Positions 8,730-20,020 are shown, numbered from the stretch's first letter. The stretch: DNA of 64,000 nt from Acidimicrobiaceae bacterium (GCA_027451285.1 DAIDJP010000016.1:62001-126000), one strand, 5' to 3'. Numbers and translations are program-made. Notes: generated from the letters alone by a model not told the origin.

Positions 8730-8990
8730 CTACCAGTCGAGGTCCAACATGGCGCTCGTTGACTTGCGCTGCTCGTCGTCGACATAGGGAATCACGAGTT
8801 CCGCGGGCATTGGCAACGTTGACGCAAGTGCGCGAGCCGCGCGCCATTTGGCGAAACGCCTCCACCGGCGGATGTCGCTCTCGACTGTGCAGTCCCGTGT
8901 GGGGCGGCCTGCAGGTCAGCGACCTCCACAACGAGTCGCTCGAGACTGGCGAGCACGTCCAGTGACAGCTTGAGGCTGACATGGCGGGCG
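8730..8990 (-). pseudogene. Decayed, internally deleted copy of the integrase at 4047-5555
   Basis: The minus-strand translation ends in PYVDDEQRKSTSAMLDLDW and stop, matching the intact integrase end (AYVDEEERKSTSALLNLDL). Directly upstream in the same frame it reads RRWRRFAKWRAARALASTLP and MPAELVI. This matches the N-terminal part of the intact enzyme (RYTRQWGRFV ... LSTALPVPVEVVM). The whole catalytic core is missing and the two ends are fused in frame. Further upstream a one-base frameshift separates this from LERLVVEVADLQA, which matches LERLVDVVADLQA. The region before the gene also resembles the intact gene's leader (GTGCCGGG...). It is non-functional. Confidence 0.8.
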
Positions 8991-9065
8991 GCGGCATGGC
9001 TACGTCAGAGGAACCGTTTGTGGGGCTCTTCGCTGCAGGCCTATGCCCCTGACGGTGCCGGGTCT

Positions 9066-9113
9066 CTAAACGCTGGCACATAGGAACGTTGCTTCCTCCA
9101 TGCCAGCGTTTAG
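9066..9113. repeat. Perfect 13-bp inverted repeat at the start of the second recombinase
   Basis: CTAAACGCTGGCA (9066-9078) and TGCCAGCGTTTAG (9101-9113) are perfect inverted copies with a 22-nt spacer. They sit between the decayed integrase leader and the recombinase reading right, and the first in-frame ATG (9100) lies inside the right arm. The layout could be a recombinase core or autoregulatory site, or an mRNA hairpin controlling translation. A ribosome binding site (AGGAGG) follows the right arm directly. Confidence 0.6.
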
Positions 9114-10461
9114 GAGGGACGTGCCGTCGTTGGTCGCGCAACGGGGAGACTCGCGGGTCATTGCCGCGACGGGTCGTCCCGGAACGGTCAGCGTCATGAC
9201 CACGCCACCACGCACTGTCACCCGCTCGGCCCGCCCCGCCAAAGACCGACGCCGGGACGTGGACGTGGACGTGCGACTCCTCTCGCACGACGACGCGACG
9301 GCGCTCGTCGCACCGGCGGAACTGAGCGTCATCTGGGACGAGATGGCCGCGCTCGCCTCGCGTAACCCGGCGCTCGCGGCGATCGCGGAGCGCGCCCGGG
9401 ATCTTGCGTCGACCGGGCAACTCGCGGACAACTCTCTGCGGTCGTACCAGAGCCAGTGGCGCTGCTTCACGGACTGGTGCGAGAAAGTGGGGCTGACGAG
9501 CTTGCCCGCGTCGCCGGCCACGGTCCTCTTGTACGTCGCACACCGCGTGGATCAGAAGCGCACCGCCGGCACGATCAGCGTGAGCATCGCCGCCATTCGC
9601 TCCTACCATCTGCGTGCTGGCTACACGAATCCCACGGATCACGCCGCGGTGTCTCGAGCGAGGGCCGCGGTGGCTCGCAGTTCTGCGGTGGCGGGATCCA
9701 CCGTCGTGAAGGCTCACCCCATCTCCCTCGACGAACTGCGTTCCATGGTTGACTGCCTCCCCGACCTGAACTTTCGCAAGAAGCAGATGGCAGAACTTCT
9801 CCGCATCCGGCTGAAGGCAGTGGGCCTCGTCACGTGGTTCACCGGTCGTCGTCTTGACGAAATGGCCCGCGCGCAGATCACGTGGCTCGTCCTGCGTGGC
9901 GACGTGCAGTATCTAGAAAGCGATCACCAGAAGATGAAGCGAGACGGGTTCGCCACGCCCATCGAGAAGATCGCCGACACGTCCATCTGCCCGCGCTCAG
10001 CATTGGATGACTGGCTGCGCGTATCGGCTCCGTTTCGTGGTGACGTGCAGCAGCTCTTCGCCCTGCCGGTCCTGGAAGAGTCGGGCGAGATCCGACTTGT
10101 GGACACGATCAGTGCCGCCCTGCAGAAGAGGCGGGCGACGAGACGATGCGACGGAAATCCCGAGGGTGTGAGCCCCGATCTGTTCGAGGCGAAGCAGCGA
10201 AGCGACGCGCTCGAGGCGGCAATCGCACGACTGCGCTACGACGTCGTTCGATGGATGAAGCTCGCCGGCGTCGAGCCCCGGTCCAACGACCGGACGCTGC
10301 GCGGACACGGGATGCGCCGAGGAGTCGTGACGGAACTGCGTGCGAACGGAGCAGACCCTCGGGCGGTGGCGGATCGCGTCGGATTTGCCAGCCTTGATCT
10401 GGTCGAACGCTACAGCGACGCCGCCCAGGGAACGAACGCTCTGGACGTGCTCGGACTCTGA
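9100..10461 (+). CDS. Tyrosine recombinase / integrase
   Basis: 453-residue recombinase. The N-terminal core-binding domain contains SLRSYQSQWRCFTDWCE. In the catalytic domain the first Arg is in FTGRRLDEMAR, a Lys-rich segment is HQKMKRDG, the box is HGMRRGVVTEL (HxxR), and the nucleophile Tyr is in LVERYSDAA. The usual His/Trp before the Tyr is replaced in RVGFASLDL. Start choice is uncertain: ATG 9100 lies in the inverted repeat, TTG 9130 follows the AGGAGG at better spacing, and ATG 9197 is further in. The enzyme differs clearly from the one at 4047 although the N-terminal folds are alike. The target is unknown. Confidence 0.85.
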   Translation: MPAFRRDVPSLVAQRGDSRVIAATGRPGTVSVMTTPPRTVTRSARPAKDRRRDVDVDVRLLSHDDATALVAPAELSVIWDEMAALASRNPALAAIAERARDLASTGQLADNSLRSYQSQWRCFTDWCEKVGLTSLPASPATVLLYVAHRVDQKRTAGTISVSIAAIRSYHLRAGYTNPTDHAAVSRARAAVARSSAVAGSTVVKAHPISLDELRSMVDCLPDLNFRKKQMAELLRIRLKAVGLVTWFTGRRLDEMARAQITWLVLRGDVQYLESDHQKMKRDGFATPIEKIADTSICPRSALDDWLRVSAPFRGDVQQLFALPVLEESGEIRLVDTISAALQKRRATRRCDGNPEGVSPDLFEAKQRSDALEAAIARLRYDVVRWMKLAGVEPRSNDRTLRGHGMRRGVVTELRANGADPRAVADRVGFASLDLVERYSDAAQGTNALDVLGL

Positions 10462-11057
10462 GGGCGGCCGTGAGGGACACCTCCGGCTCCAGCGCGCCCC
10501 GCCCGGCACCGCCCGTTCGGATGCACGGGGTACGGCTCGCTATCCGGCACTGAGCCATTGGGCGACAGAGTGCCGAAGCCACGTCGCTCTGAGCCCGAAG
10601 TGCGTGAGCGCAAGGGCGATGGCCCTGAGCGTGCCCGGACGCGCCGAGCTCCGCTCGGCGCTGTCGCGCCCGTGAGGAACTCGTGCCACCAGGCTTCGGA
10701 CGTCGACCACCGCCCGGTCCACGCCACTGCGCCAACGTCGATCCCCAGGCCAGACGCCGGATTTACCCAGTCGACAACCACTGTGTCACAGGTGAGAATT
10801 GGCCGTTCGGGGTGTGCACCAGATTGACGAACCGGCACGTTGAGCGCGATGCGAGAGACCGGCCCATCTGATCAGTGCCCTCGAGTTCGGTGGACACGTG
10901 ACGACTGCAACGCGCCGCCGTCACGTTCTTGTGGGGCAGTGCCCGCCCAATCTGCACTCACCGGCCACCGCTCATTTGCGTCAACGTCGTCTGAGAGAGG
11001 AGGGTCTCCGCGCGCGACACGCAACCGTACCGGACCACGAGAGAACACGGAGAAACG
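10462..11057. other. Long stretch without a supported gene
   Basis: Several overlapping ORFs exist on both strands (for example 10410-10838 minus), but none has a recognisable domain, a convincing RBS or a neighbour-like arrangement. The region may hold decayed coding sequence and the promoter of the small gene at 11058. Confidence 0.4.
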
Positions 11058-11387
11058 ATGAAGAACTACCCCTCAACCATGGAGGACTCGCTCAAGCAGG
11101 AGCTGTGGAAATGGCTGCACCGAACGTTCGATCACGTGGACGCGCTGCGTGCCGTCGTCGCAGCGCGTGGTGATAGTGACGGCGCCGTTGTCGCGGCCGC
11201 CATCGAAGGCGTGCGTGAGGCCATCCTGGCGGTGCGGCTCTACGCGTCGGAGTGCGTGGTGGTCGCCCAGACTCACGACGTGTCGGCGGCGACGCTGCAC
11301 ATCGCCGACTTGGCAACCCAGCTGTGCCAGTGCCTGGAGAAGGAGGTGACCGCCCTCGACCAAGAACTCGTGACGCACATCAGCTGA
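11058..11387 (+). CDS. Small all-helical protein of unknown function
   Basis: 109 residues from ATG 11058, with GGAGAAACG before the start acting as RBS. The sequence is predicted by eye to be all helix, with an acidic and Val/Ala-rich middle. Two Cys occur in LCQCLEKE near the end and one in ASECVVV. No signal peptide, membrane segment or known domain is seen. A second small helical protein follows 88 bp downstream on the same strand, and the pair lies directly upstream of the DISARM-like operon, so a regulatory or accessory role there is possible but not shown. Confidence 0.5.
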   Translation: MKNYPSTMEDSLKQELWKWLHRTFDHVDALRAVVAARGDSDGAVVAAAIEGVREAILAVRLYASECVVVAQTHDVSAATLHIADLATQLCQCLEKEVTALDQELVTHIS

Positions 11388-11475
11388 GCCGAGCTCGGCT
11401 TCTCTATCCGCCGGTGCCGCACTGCGACGGCCGGTATGTCCGAACCCCAACCAAACCAGAAAGTGGGTTGTGACC

Positions 11476-11826
11476 ATGCAATCGTTTCCCGAAACCCCCA
11501 TCGTGCCCGTGTCCATCTACGAACTGAACCTGTCGGGCAAGCTCTACGGATTGCTCGGAGAGCTCGCCGCCGAGATGTCCCAGCTGCCCACCGAACGCAC
11601 CGTCGAACGATGGATCGCCACTGAGCTCCTGCACCAGGTCTGTCGCTGCAAGGATGCGCTGATCGATGCGCTGCACTGCGCTCTGCGCCTCAGTCAGTTG
11701 GGCAATCTCGATGGCCGATCGCAGGAGTGGATCGAGGAGATCCTGCGCCATACCGAGGTGGACCAGAGTCAGCTCGATGTCGTCGAAGGGACACTGGTGC
11801 ACCAGTGTCACCCGCCTCTGCCGTAA
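11476..11826 (+). CDS. Small helical protein of unknown function
   Basis: 116 residues from ATG 11476, with AAGTGGG about 8 bases upstream; a GTG at 11470 is an alternative. The centre is ELLHQVCRCKDALIDALHCAL, an amphipathic helix with three Cys, and the C-terminus is acidic. General organisation (size, helix content, Cys spacing) resembles the preceding small gene, though identity is low by eye. No known family is recognised. Confidence 0.5.
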   Translation: MQSFPETPIVPVSIYELNLSGKLYGLLGELAAEMSQLPTERTVERWIATELLHQVCRCKDALIDALHCALRLSQLGNLDGRSQEWIEEILRHTEVDQSQLDVVEGTLVHQCHPPLP

Positions 11827-12065
11827 GGAGAAGCCGATGAGGACGTCGTTTGGCCGTCCTTCTCGGTAGTTCACGCCCGTCGAATTCACACATACGGGGG
11901 TGATTCACAGCACAGAGATTCGACACGTTAGACGCGGGTGTTCACGGGGAAAAGACCCACCGTATTCGACACCGTGTTCGCTGGTTCTTCACGATGTCGG
12001 TGGGTCGCGATACGGTCTACCAGGGCGTCATGCCCTGCGAGCAATGGCGAGGGAAAGGTGGCGAA

Positions 12066-15000
12066 ATGAACGTCTTTGAACTGCGACGCCACCAGGTTCT
12101 CGAGTACGAGCACTACGTGCGCAGTTTCCTCACGGTGGGCGACGAGCGGTTACGTGCCGAAGTCGAGACTCAGCTCAGAGAGGGATTGCTCTGGCCGCAC
12201 CCGCGCATGGGCCTCAATCCCGCATTCGCGCTGGGCGACTGGGTCGACCAGCTCGTCGCGGACGACATACTGCATCCGGAGTGCGGACGGCTCTTTCGCC
12301 TGAAGGACGACGAGGGGTCACAGCGCGGGCTGCATCTGCACCGCCACCAGGTCGAGGCGATCGAGGCGGCGCGGCGCGGGGGCAGCTACGTACTCACGAC
12401 GGGCACCGGTTCGGGTAAGAGCCTGTCCTACCTCATCCCCATCGTCGACGCGATCCTGCGCGAGGGGCCGGGCCAGGGGGTCAAGGCGATCGTCGTCTAT
12501 CCGATGAACGCCCTCGCCAACTCCCAGGCCGGTGAACTCGACAAGTTCCTCAACCGCGGCTACCCCAACGGGCGAGGCCCCGTACGATTCGCGCGCTACA
12601 CCGGCCAGGAGAAGGACGAAGAGCGCCGCCAGATCTGGGCCGATCCGCCCGACATCATCTTGACCAACTACGTGATGCTCGAATTGGTGCTCTCGCGCGT
12701 CGACGAGAAGCCCCTCATTCAGGCCGCGCAGGGCCTTCGTTTCCTGGTTCTCGACGAGCTGCACACCTATCGCGGACGCCAGGGGGCTGACGTGGCGCTG
12801 CTCTGTCGTCGGGTGCGCGATGCGTGCCGCGCCGAGCGCCTCCAGGTCGTGGGCACGTCGGCGACGCTCGCGACGGGCGGGTCGTGGGCCGACCAGCGCG
12901 TGGAGATCGCCCAGGTGGCGACGCGGCTCTTCGGTCGATCGGTGAGTCCCGAGGACGTCATCGGCGAGACGCTCACGCGCGCGACTCCCGACTTCGATGC
13001 GAGTGATGCGACTGAGGTGGCGAGGCTGCGTCATCGCATCGAAGCGGAAGCGGCGGCGCCGAGCGACTATGAGGCCTTCGTCGCCGATCCGTTGACCGCG
13101 TGGATTGAGTCGCGTCTCGGCGTGACGAGCGAACAGGGATCGGATCGTCTGGTGCGGGTGCCGCCTCGCACGATTGGCCAGTCCGACGGCGTCGCCGCCG
13201 AACTGGCCGAGCTCACGGGGCTTGAGCCGAACCTCTGCGAGCGAGTGGTCGAGGACCAGCTCCTCGCCGGGGGAGGCGTGCGTCATCCCGATACCGGTTT
13301 TCCGGTCTTCGCTTTCCGGCTGCACCAGTTCTACGCGCGCGGCGACACCGTCTACGCCTCGCTCGAATCGCCCGAGTCGCGCTACGTCACCACGAGTCCC
13401 CAGGAGTTCGTGCCGGGTGATCGCGCTAGGGTCCTGCGCCCTCTGGCCTTCTGTCGTGAGTGCGGTCAGGAGTACTACCCGGGAACGGTGGTCGACCGCG
13501 ACGGGGAGGAGTTCGACCCGCGTCCTCTCAACGAGCGCCTGGCGGATGCCCCGCCGTCGTATCTCGTGATCGGGAGTGACTGGCCCGAGGCGACAGATCC
13601 CGCGCTCTTCGAGCGACTGCCGGAGGACTGGGTGGAGGAGACCACGAACGGCCAGCGAGTGAAGGCCGACCGACGCAAGAGCCTGCCCCAGCTCGTCAGC
13701 GTGTCGCCGGACGGCCACCTGAACGAAGGTGGAGTGAGGGCGTGGCTCGTGCCCGCGCCCTTGCGGTTCTGTCTGACCTGTGGCGTCACCTACGGGTCCC
13801 GCCAGAACTCGGACGTGACCAAGCTCGCCACGTTGGGCTCGGGAGGGCGCAGCTCGGCGACGACGATCCTCTCGCTCGCGGCAGTGCGCTTCATGCGCGA
13901 GGACGACTCGCTGGCCACAGTGGCCCGCAAGCTCCTCGCCTTCACCGACAATCGCCAAGACGCATCTCTGCAGGCGGGACACTTCAACGACTTCGTCGAG
14001 GTGGGACTGATTCGCTCCGCCCTGTGGCGCGCCGTATCGTCGGCCGGGGCGGCGGGACTCGCCCATGACGAGCTCACGACTCGGGTTTTCGAGGCGCTCG
14101 GTCTGGCGAAGCACGCCTACTCGCTGAATCCCGACGTCCGCGGCGTCGCCGCCACTGAGACCGATCGCGCCCTGCGCGACGTGCTGGGTTACCGGCTCTA
14201 CGTCGACCTGAAGAGGGGCTGGCGGGTCACCTCGCCGAACCTCGAGCAGACGGGACTACTGCGCATCGAGTACCTAGCCCTTGACGATGCCGTAGGTGAC
14301 GAAGACGTGTGGGCGACGCGCGACGACCTGCTCGCCCACGCCAGCACGGAGGAGCGGCGAGACCTGCTCCACACGCTGCTCGACTTCTTGCGACGGGGGC
14401 TCGCTATCCGGGTGGACTACCTGCACGTGGACCGACTCGAGCAGATCGGCCAGAACTCTCGCCAACGCCTGGTGTCGCCGTGGGTCCTCGAGGAGGATGA
14501 GCAGCCGGAGTACGCGGCGGTCGCCTTCGCTCGTCCCCGTCGAGTGAATGATTTTCGTGGGTCGCTGTACGTGTCGGCGCGCGGGGGATTCGGCCAGTAC
14601 CTGCGTCGACGTGTTCGTGCTCGCGCGGGCCGAGACCTCACGCTGGTCGAGACCGACCGGATCATCGCGGATCTGTTCTCGGGTCTCGCGATCTACGGAC
14701 TGATGACACCCGCGAGCGACGGCGCCGACGGTCTGGAGGCGGGCTTTCAGATCCCGGCCGCCGCCCTGCGCTGGTGCGAGGGTGACGGCACCCCCGCGCC
14801 CGATCCCATTCGCATCCCCCGTCTTCCGGGGACCGGTCGACGCGCGAACGAGTACTTCACCGAGCTCTATCGCAGCGTGGCCGCGACGGGAGGCCCGCTG
14901 GAGGCCCGTGAGCACACCGCCCAGGTGCCCGCACCCCTTCGCGAGGAACGCGAGGAGGAGTTCCGCGACGGGCGGCTGCCGGTCCTCTTCTGCAGCCCGA

Positions 15001-17228
15001 CCATGGAGCTCGGGGTCGACATTGCGGCGCTCAACGTGGTCGGGCTGCGTAACGTGCCCCCGACGCCGGCGAACTACGCCCAGCGCTCGGGCCGAGCGGG
15101 GCGCTCGGGTCAGGCGGCCCTGGTCTTTACCTACTGCTCGACCGGCTCGCCGCACGACCGCTACTTCTTTCGCCACCAGGAGCGCATGATCGCGGGCCAG
15201 GTCACCCCGCCGCGGCTCGACCTCGCGAACGAGGACCTGGTGCGCGCCCACGTCCACGCCATCTGGCTGGCCGAGTCGGGACTGAGCCTCGGAGCCGCCC
15301 TCACCGATGTGCTCGACGTGGCCGGCGACGAACCCTCCCTTGACCTGCAGGCCCACGTGCTCGACGCGCTCGAGGACCCCGCGCCGCGTCAGCGCGCCGC
15401 CGTGCGCGCCCGCGCGATGCTCGTCGACCTCGAAGCCGACCTCGCGGCGTCGGGGTGGTGGTACGAGGGATGGGTGGAAGCCACTCTGGCGGCGGTGCGC
15501 GATCGCTTCGAGGCGGCGGCCGATCGCTGGCGAGGTCTCTATCGCGGGGCACTTGCCCAGGCGCGCACGCAGACGCGCATCATCAACGACGCGACGCGCG
15601 CGCCCGAAGAGCGTCGGCGTGCCCAGCGTCTGCGCCGCGAGGCCGACGCCCAGGCCGAGCTCTTGCGCAGCGAGGGGACCCGACAGTTCCAGAGCGACTT
15701 TTACTCCTATCGCTACTTCGCCTCCGAAGGTTTCCTACCGGGATATTCATTCCCGCGTCTGCCGCTGTCGGCCTTCATCCCGGCGCGCCGGGGCGTGCGC
15801 GGTGACGACGAGTACGTCTCGCGTCCGCGGTTTCTCGCCATCTCCGAGTTCGGCCCGCGTAACTTCATCTACCACGAGGGCGCGCGCTACGAGATCACGC
15901 GCGTCATCCTGCCAGTCGCCCAGGGCGCGGGACTCGAGGAGGAGGCCCTCACGGTCTCGGCCAAGGTCTGTGCGTCCTGTGGCTACCTGCACGAGGGGGC
16001 CACCCGCGACGTCTGCGAGCTCTGTGGGGCGGCCTTGCCGGTGGCCCGGTCCAACCTGCTGCGGCTCCAGAACGTGGTGACGCGCCGGCGCCAGCGCATC
16101 AGCTCGGACGAAGAGGAGCGCCAGCGTCAGGGCTATCAGCTTCTGACGGCCCTGCGCTTTGGACCCGAAGACCCAAAGCGGGCTCGGATCGTGGCGGGGG
16201 GCGAGGAGCTCGCGCGTCTGTCGTACGGCCAGGCCGCGCGGCTGTGGCGCTTCAACCTCGGCTGGCGGCGGCGCCAGAAGGGGGACCCCGAGGGGTTCGT
16301 CCTCGACACCGAGCGCGGTACGTGGGAGAAGAGTCCGGTTGACCCCGACGACGCGTCGGACTCGAGCGAGACCATCGGACGGCGTCACCAGCGGGTCGTT
16401 CCCTACGTGGACGACACGCGCAACTGCCTCGTCGTTGAGGTGCCGGGGCTGCCCGAGGACGCCGTGGAGGCGTCGCGGGTCCTCGCCTCGCTGCAGGCCG
16501 CGCTCAAGACCGCGATCCAGGTCACCTTCCAGCTCGAGGACAGCGAGCTCGCGGCCGAACCTCTCCCCAGTGCCGAGGAGCGTCGTCACTTGCTCTTTTA
16601 CGAAGCCGCGGAAGGGGGAGCCGGGGTGTTGCGTCGCCTGGTCGAGGACTCCGACGCCTGGAGTCTCGTCGCGCGACAGGCGCTCGAGATCTGTCACTTC
16701 GACCCCGAGACCGGTGCTGACCGGCATCGGGCCAGCGGAGCGGGTGAGGACTGCGAGGCCGCCTGCTACGACTGCCTGATGTCCTACACCAACCAGCTCG
16801 ACCATCGCCTCCTCGATCGCGCGCTGATCGTCGAAACGCTGCTTTCGTGGGCGGGAGCGTCAGTGGAGGTGACGGGCGGACACGAGAGTCGCGGCGAGCA
16901 GCTCGAGCGCCTGGAGCGCCTCGCCGGCAGTGAGCTCGAGCGCCGTTGGCTACGTTGGCTGGATGATCGCGGGCTGCGTCTGCCGAGCGACGCCCAACGC
17001 CTCTTCGCCGAGCAGGGCACCCGACCGGATTTCATTTACGGTGACGCGTTCCTCGTGATCTACGTCGACGGGCCACCCCACGACTACCCCGAGCGCCAAG
17101 TCCGCGATGAATCCCAAGAGGGCGCCCTGCGTCGGGCGGGCTGGTCGGTGCTGCGCTTTCGCTACGACGAGGAGTGGGCCGAGATAGTCGCCCGTCGTCC
17201 CGACGCCTTCGGGGAGGCCCGGCGATGA
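12066..17228 (+). CDS. DEAD-box helicase with DUF1998 region and Vsr-like C-terminal nuclease fold (DISARM-like)
   Basis: About 1720 residues. ATG 12066 is preferred over the track start because it follows AAAGGTGGC and begins with the natural N-terminus [10 protein letters not shown]. Walker [10 protein letters not shown] is at about 111-119, motif II DELH at about 230 and motif III GTSATLA at about 263. The C-terminal helicase lobe has [11 protein letters not shown] and [10 protein letters not shown]. Zinc-type pairs are CRECG, CLTCG, CASCG and CELCG. The DUF1998-like end has [10 protein letters not shown] and [12 protein letters not shown]. The last 70 residues read [21 protein letters not shown] and GWSVLRF, the pattern of Vsr/DUF559-type endonucleases. 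In DISARM the helicase and DUF1998 parts are DrmA and DrmB; here they are in one chain. The stop overlaps the next start (ATGA). Confidence 0.8.
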   Translation: MNVFELRRHQVLEYEHYVRSFLTVGDERLRAEVETQLREGLLWPHPRMGLNPAFALGDWVDQLVADDILHPECGRLFRLKDDEGSQRGLHLHRHQVEAIEAARRGGSYVLTTGTGSGKSLSYLIPIVDAILREGPGQGVKAIVVYPMNALANSQAGELDKFLNRGYPNGRGPVRFARYTGQEKDEERRQIWADPPDIILTNYVMLELVLSRVDEKPLIQAAQGLRFLVLDELHTYRGRQGADVALLCRRVRDACRAERLQVVGTSATLATGGSWADQRVEIAQVATRLFGRSVSPEDVIGETLTRATPDFDASDATEVARLRHRIEAEAAAPSDYEAFVADPLTAWIESRLGVTSEQGSDRLVRVPPRTIGQSDGVAAELAELTGLEPNLCERVVEDQLLAGGGVRHPDTGFPVFAFRLHQFYARGDTVYASLESPESRYVTTSPQEFVPGDRARVLRPLAFCRECGQEYYPGTVVDRDGEEFDPRPLNERLADAPPSYLVIGSDWPEATDPALFERLPEDWVEETTNGQRVKADRRKSLPQLVSVSPDGHLNEGGVRAWLVPAPLRFCLTCGVTYGSRQNSDVTKLATLGSGGRSSATTILSLAAVRFMREDDSLATVARKLLAFTDNRQDASLQAGHFNDFVEVGLIRSALWRAVSSAGAAGLAHDELTTRVFEALGLAKHAYSLNPDVRGVAATETDRALRDVLGYRLYVDLKRGWRVTSPNLEQTGLLRIEYLALDDAVGDEDVWATRDDLLAHASTEERRDLLHTLLDFLRRGLAIRVDYLHVDRLEQIGQNSRQRLVSPWVLEEDEQPEYAAVAFARPRRVNDFRGSLYVSARGGFGQYLRRRVRARAGRDLTLVETDRIIADLFSGLAIYGLMTPASDGADGLEAGFQIPAAALRWCEGDGTPAPDPIRIPRLPGTGRRANEYFTELYRSVAATGGPLEAREHTAQVPAPLREEREEEFRDGRLPVLFCSPTMELGVDIAALNVVGLRNVPPTPANYAQRSGRAGRSGQAALVFTYCSTGSPHDRYFFRHQERMIAGQVTPPRLDLANEDLVRAHVHAIWLAESGLSLGAALTDVLDVAGDEPSLDLQAHVLDALEDPAPRQRAAVRARAMLVDLEADLAASGWWYEGWVEATLAAVRDRFEAAADRWRGLYRGALAQARTQTRIINDATRAPEERRRAQRLRREADAQAELLRSEGTRQFQSDFYSYRYFASEGFLPGYSFPRLPLSAFIPARRGVRGDDEYVSRPRFLAISEFGPRNFIYHEGARYEITRVILPVAQGAGLEEEALTVSAKVCASCGYLHEGATRDVCELCGAALPVARSNLLRLQNVVTRRRQRISSDEEERQRQGYQLLTALRFGPEDPKRARIVAGGEELARLSYGQAARLWRFNLGWRRRQKGDPEGFVLDTERGTWEKSPVDPDDASDSSETIGRRHQRVVPYVDDTRNCLVVEVPGLPEDAVEASRVLASLQAALKTAIQVTFQLEDSELAAEPLPSAEERRHLLFYEAAEGGAGVLRRLVEDSDAWSLVARQALEICHFDPETGADRHRASGAGEDCEAACYDCLMSYTNQLDHRLLDRALIVETLLSWAGASVEVTGGHESRGEQLERLERLAGSELERRWLRWLDDRGLRLPSDAQRLFAEQGTRPDFIYGDAFLVIYVDGPPHDYPERQVRDESQEGALRRAGWSVLRFRYDEEWAEIVARRPDAFGEARR

Positions 17229-20020
17229 GCTTTAGCGTGGGCAGCCTGGTGCGTGCGCGGGGGCGCGACTGGGTGGTCCTGCCCGACTCGAGTGACGACC
17301 TACTCCTGCTACGCCCGCTGGGGGGCGCCGAGAGTGAGGTCGCGGGACTACTCACCGCGCTCGAGGAGGTCGAGTCAGCGACCTTCGATCTCCCCGGTCC
17401 CGAGGACTTGGGCGACGACCGCTCGGCGGCTCTTCTACGCGACGCGCTGCGCCTCGGCTTTCGCTCGAGCGCCGGCCCGTTCCGCTGCGCCGGAGGGCTC
17501 AACTTCGAGCCCCGTCCCTACCAGCTCGTACCACTTCTCATGGCCCTGCGCCAAGACACCACGCGTCTGCTCATCGCCGACGACGTGGGAACCGGCAAGA
17601 CCGCCTCAGCGTTGCTGATCGCCGCCGAACTCTTGGCCCAGGGTGACGTGCGCCGCCTGGCGGTGCTCTGTCCGCCGCACCTCGCGACCCAGTGGCGAGA
17701 GGAGATGGTGGAGAAGTTCCACCTCGATCCCGTCGTCGTGCTCGCCTCTACGGCGCCACGTTTGGAGCGTCAGTGCCGGGTGGGCGAGTCCGTCTTCGAG
17801 CACTACGACACGACGATCGTCTCGACCGACTTCATCAAGGCCGACCGGCGTCGCGACGAGTTTCTCCGAGCCGCGCCCGAGCTCGTGATCGTGGACGAGG
17901 CCCACACGTGCACGCCCGACGGCGGGTCGCGGGCGGGGCGCCACCAGCGTTACCAGCTGCTCCAAGGTCTCGCGAGCGATCCGAATCGCCACCTCGTCCT
18001 CGTGACGGCCACGCCGCACGCCGGCAAAGGGGAGCCCTGGCGGGCACTACTCGCGACGCTCTCGCCGCAGCTCGGGGCGCTGCCCGAGGACCTCTCGGGC
18101 GAGGCCAACCGGCGTCATCGCGAAGCGATCGCCCAGCACGTGGTGCAGCGCACGCGCGGCGATCTACAGGGCTACCTCGAGAAGACGCAGTTCCCGGAGG
18201 TCCTCTACGCCTCTCCCGATCCGACCTACCAGCTGTCGGGCGAGTATCGCGAGCTCTTCGACGCGGCCTTCGCTTTTGCCACCGAGACGGTGCGGGGAGA
18301 CGAACGGGCCCACCGCCTGCGCTGGTGGTCGGCCCTCGCCCTGCTGCGCTCGATCGGCTCGAGCCCCGCGGCGGCACTCGCGACGCTGGAGAACCGCGCC
18401 GAGAGTGCGAGCCGGGGCACGAGCGAGGAGATGACTGATCACCCCGACCTCTTCGACTACGCGATCGACGACGACGAGGAGGGGACCGGCGATGAGGTTC
18501 CCGCCGGGACTCTAAGGGAGGAGGGAGACGAGCGAGTTCGACGGCGTCTGCGCCAACTGAGTGAGCTCGCCCGAGTCTGCTTCGGTGACGCCGACACCAA
18601 GCTCGCCGGACTGGTGACGATCTGTCGGGATCTGGTGGACGCGGGATACCGGCCCATCGTCTTCTGTCGCTACATCCCGACGGCGAACTACGTCGCGAAG
18701 GAGCTCAGCTATCGCCTCGAGGGAGTGACGGTGCGCGCCGTCACCGGCGAGATTCCCGGTCCGCAGCGCCCCGACGCCGTCGCGGAACTCGCCGGCTCTG
18801 AGAAGCGCCTGCTGGTCGCGACTGACTGTCTGGCCGAGGGCATCAACCTCCAGTCGCTCTTCGACGCGGTCGTACACTACGACCTGCTCTGGAATCCCTC
18901 GAAGATGGCCCAGCGCGAGGGGCGTGTCAGCCGCCTCAATCAGCCGAGCCCCACGGTGCGTGTCGTCACCTACTTCGGCGCGGACAACTACATCGACCAG
19001 CTGGTCCTCAAGGTCCTCCAGAAGCGTCACGTCACCATCCGCACGGATACCGGGGTCGCGGTGCCGGTGCCGGGAGATCCCAACGCGCTGATCGAGGCCT
19101 TCGCGCGGCACCTCCTTTCCGGAACGGGCAGCCTGCAGTCGACCCAGCTGTCCTTCGATGGCCTCGACGAGGAGGCGCGTCAGATCGCTGAGTGGGAACG
19201 GGCCGCTGAGAAGGAGAAGCGCAGTCGAACCCTCTTCGCTCACGAGGGCGTCAAGGTTGACGAGGTGGCGGCCGAGCTCGAGCAGGTTCGTCAGGCGATC
19301 GGGGCGGGAGCTGACGTGCGGCGCTTCCTCGTCGACGCGACGACCGCGCTCGGAGCCCACGTGGTCGAGCAACGGGGCTCGTTGCTGATCGATCTTACGG
19401 AGACCCCCGTGGCGCTGCGTGACGCGGTGGGGGCACCGACGTTGTGCGCACGCGTGGAGCCCCCCGCGGGTGCGGGTGAGATCCTGCTCAGTCGGACGCA
19501 CCCCGTTGTCGCGGGTCTCGCGCGCTACGTGCTCGACACAGCCCTTGACGCGCGCGCCGAGGGCGTCGCACGCCGAGCCGGGGTGGTGCGCACGAATGCC
19601 GTCGCCACGCGTACAGTCCTCCTGCTCGCGCGGTACCGTTTCCACTTGCATGACGGCGAGGGGGCGACGCGCCGACAGCTCCTCGCCGAGGACGCCGCGC
19701 TACTCGTCTTTACCGGTGAATCAGACCATCCTGAGTGGCTCACGACCGCACACGCCAACGAACTGTTGAACGCCCGACCCTCGGGCAACGTCTCGATTGA
19801 GCAGGCGCGCGACGTGCTGGGCGGGGTGATCGGGGGGTTCGGGGGCTGGCTGCCAGGGCTCGAGGAGGACGCGCGGCGCCGAGCCGAGACGCTACTCGCC
19901 GATCACCGTCGGGTCCGTCAGAGTTCGGGTGCCCGTGTGCGCGGACTAGCAGTGGAGGCCCAACTGCCCGTCGACGTGATCGGCGTCTACGTCCTCTTAC
20001 CCGGGGGGCGGACAGCGTGA
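17225..20020 (+). CDS. SNF2-family helicase, DrmD-like
   Basis: 931 residues from ATG 17225, which overlaps the previous stop by four bases; the track start 17 codons upstream is inside the other gene. N-terminal [20 protein letters not shown] is a small beta domain. SF2/SNF2 motifs follow: [10 protein letters not shown] (Walker A, about 120), VIVDEAHTC (motif II), LVTATPHAG (motif III), [12 protein letters not shown] (IV), [12 protein letters not shown] (V) and [11 protein letters not shown] (VI). The middle has an acidic insert ([10 protein letters not shown]). DISARM class 1 contains an SNF2-like DrmD together with an adenine methylase. The protein should translocate on duplex DNA and act with its two neighbours. 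The next gene starts inside its stop (GTGA). Confidence 0.8.
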   Translation: MSFSVGSLVRARGRDWVVLPDSSDDLLLLRPLGGAESEVAGLLTALEEVESATFDLPGPEDLGDDRSAALLRDALRLGFRSSAGPFRCAGGLNFEPRPYQLVPLLMALRQDTTRLLIADDVGTGKTASALLIAAELLAQGDVRRLAVLCPPHLATQWREEMVEKFHLDPVVVLASTAPRLERQCRVGESVFEHYDTTIVSTDFIKADRRRDEFLRAAPELVIVDEAHTCTPDGGSRAGRHQRYQLLQGLASDPNRHLVLVTATPHAGKGEPWRALLATLSPQLGALPEDLSGEANRRHREAIAQHVVQRTRGDLQGYLEKTQFPEVLYASPDPTYQLSGEYRELFDAAFAFATETVRGDERAHRLRWWSALALLRSIGSSPAAALATLENRAESASRGTSEEMTDHPDLFDYAIDDDEEGTGDEVPAGTLREEGDERVRRRLRQLSELARVCFGDADTKLAGLVTICRDLVDAGYRPIVFCRYIPTANYVAKELSYRLEGVTVRAVTGEIPGPQRPDAVAELAGSEKRLLVATDCLAEGINLQSLFDAVVHYDLLWNPSKMAQREGRVSRLNQPSPTVRVVTYFGADNYIDQLVLKVLQKRHVTIRTDTGVAVPVPGDPNALIEAFARHLLSGTGSLQSTQLSFDGLDEEARQIAEWERAAEKEKRSRTLFAHEGVKVDEVAAELEQVRQAIGAGADVRRFLVDATTALGAHVVEQRGSLLIDLTETPVALRDAVGAPTLCARVEPPAGAGEILLSRTHPVVAGLARYVLDTALDARAEGVARRAGVVRTNAVATRTVLLLARYRFHLHDGEGATRRQLLAEDAALLVFTGESDHPEWLTTAHANELLNARPSGNVSIEQARDVLGGVIGGFGGWLPGLEEDARRRAETLLADHRRVRQSSGARVRGLAVEAQLPVDVIGVYVLLPGGRTA

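Noticed and set aside
10410-10838. 142-codon minus-strand ORF in the long gap
   Set aside because: It overlaps the recombinase end, has no RBS or recognisable domain, and a low-complexity Arg/Ser/Pro tail.
12318-14114. 598-codon minus-strand ORF
   Set aside because: It lies inside the DEAD/DUF1998 helicase gene, has no domain and a composition typical of the reverse strand of GC-rich coding DNA.
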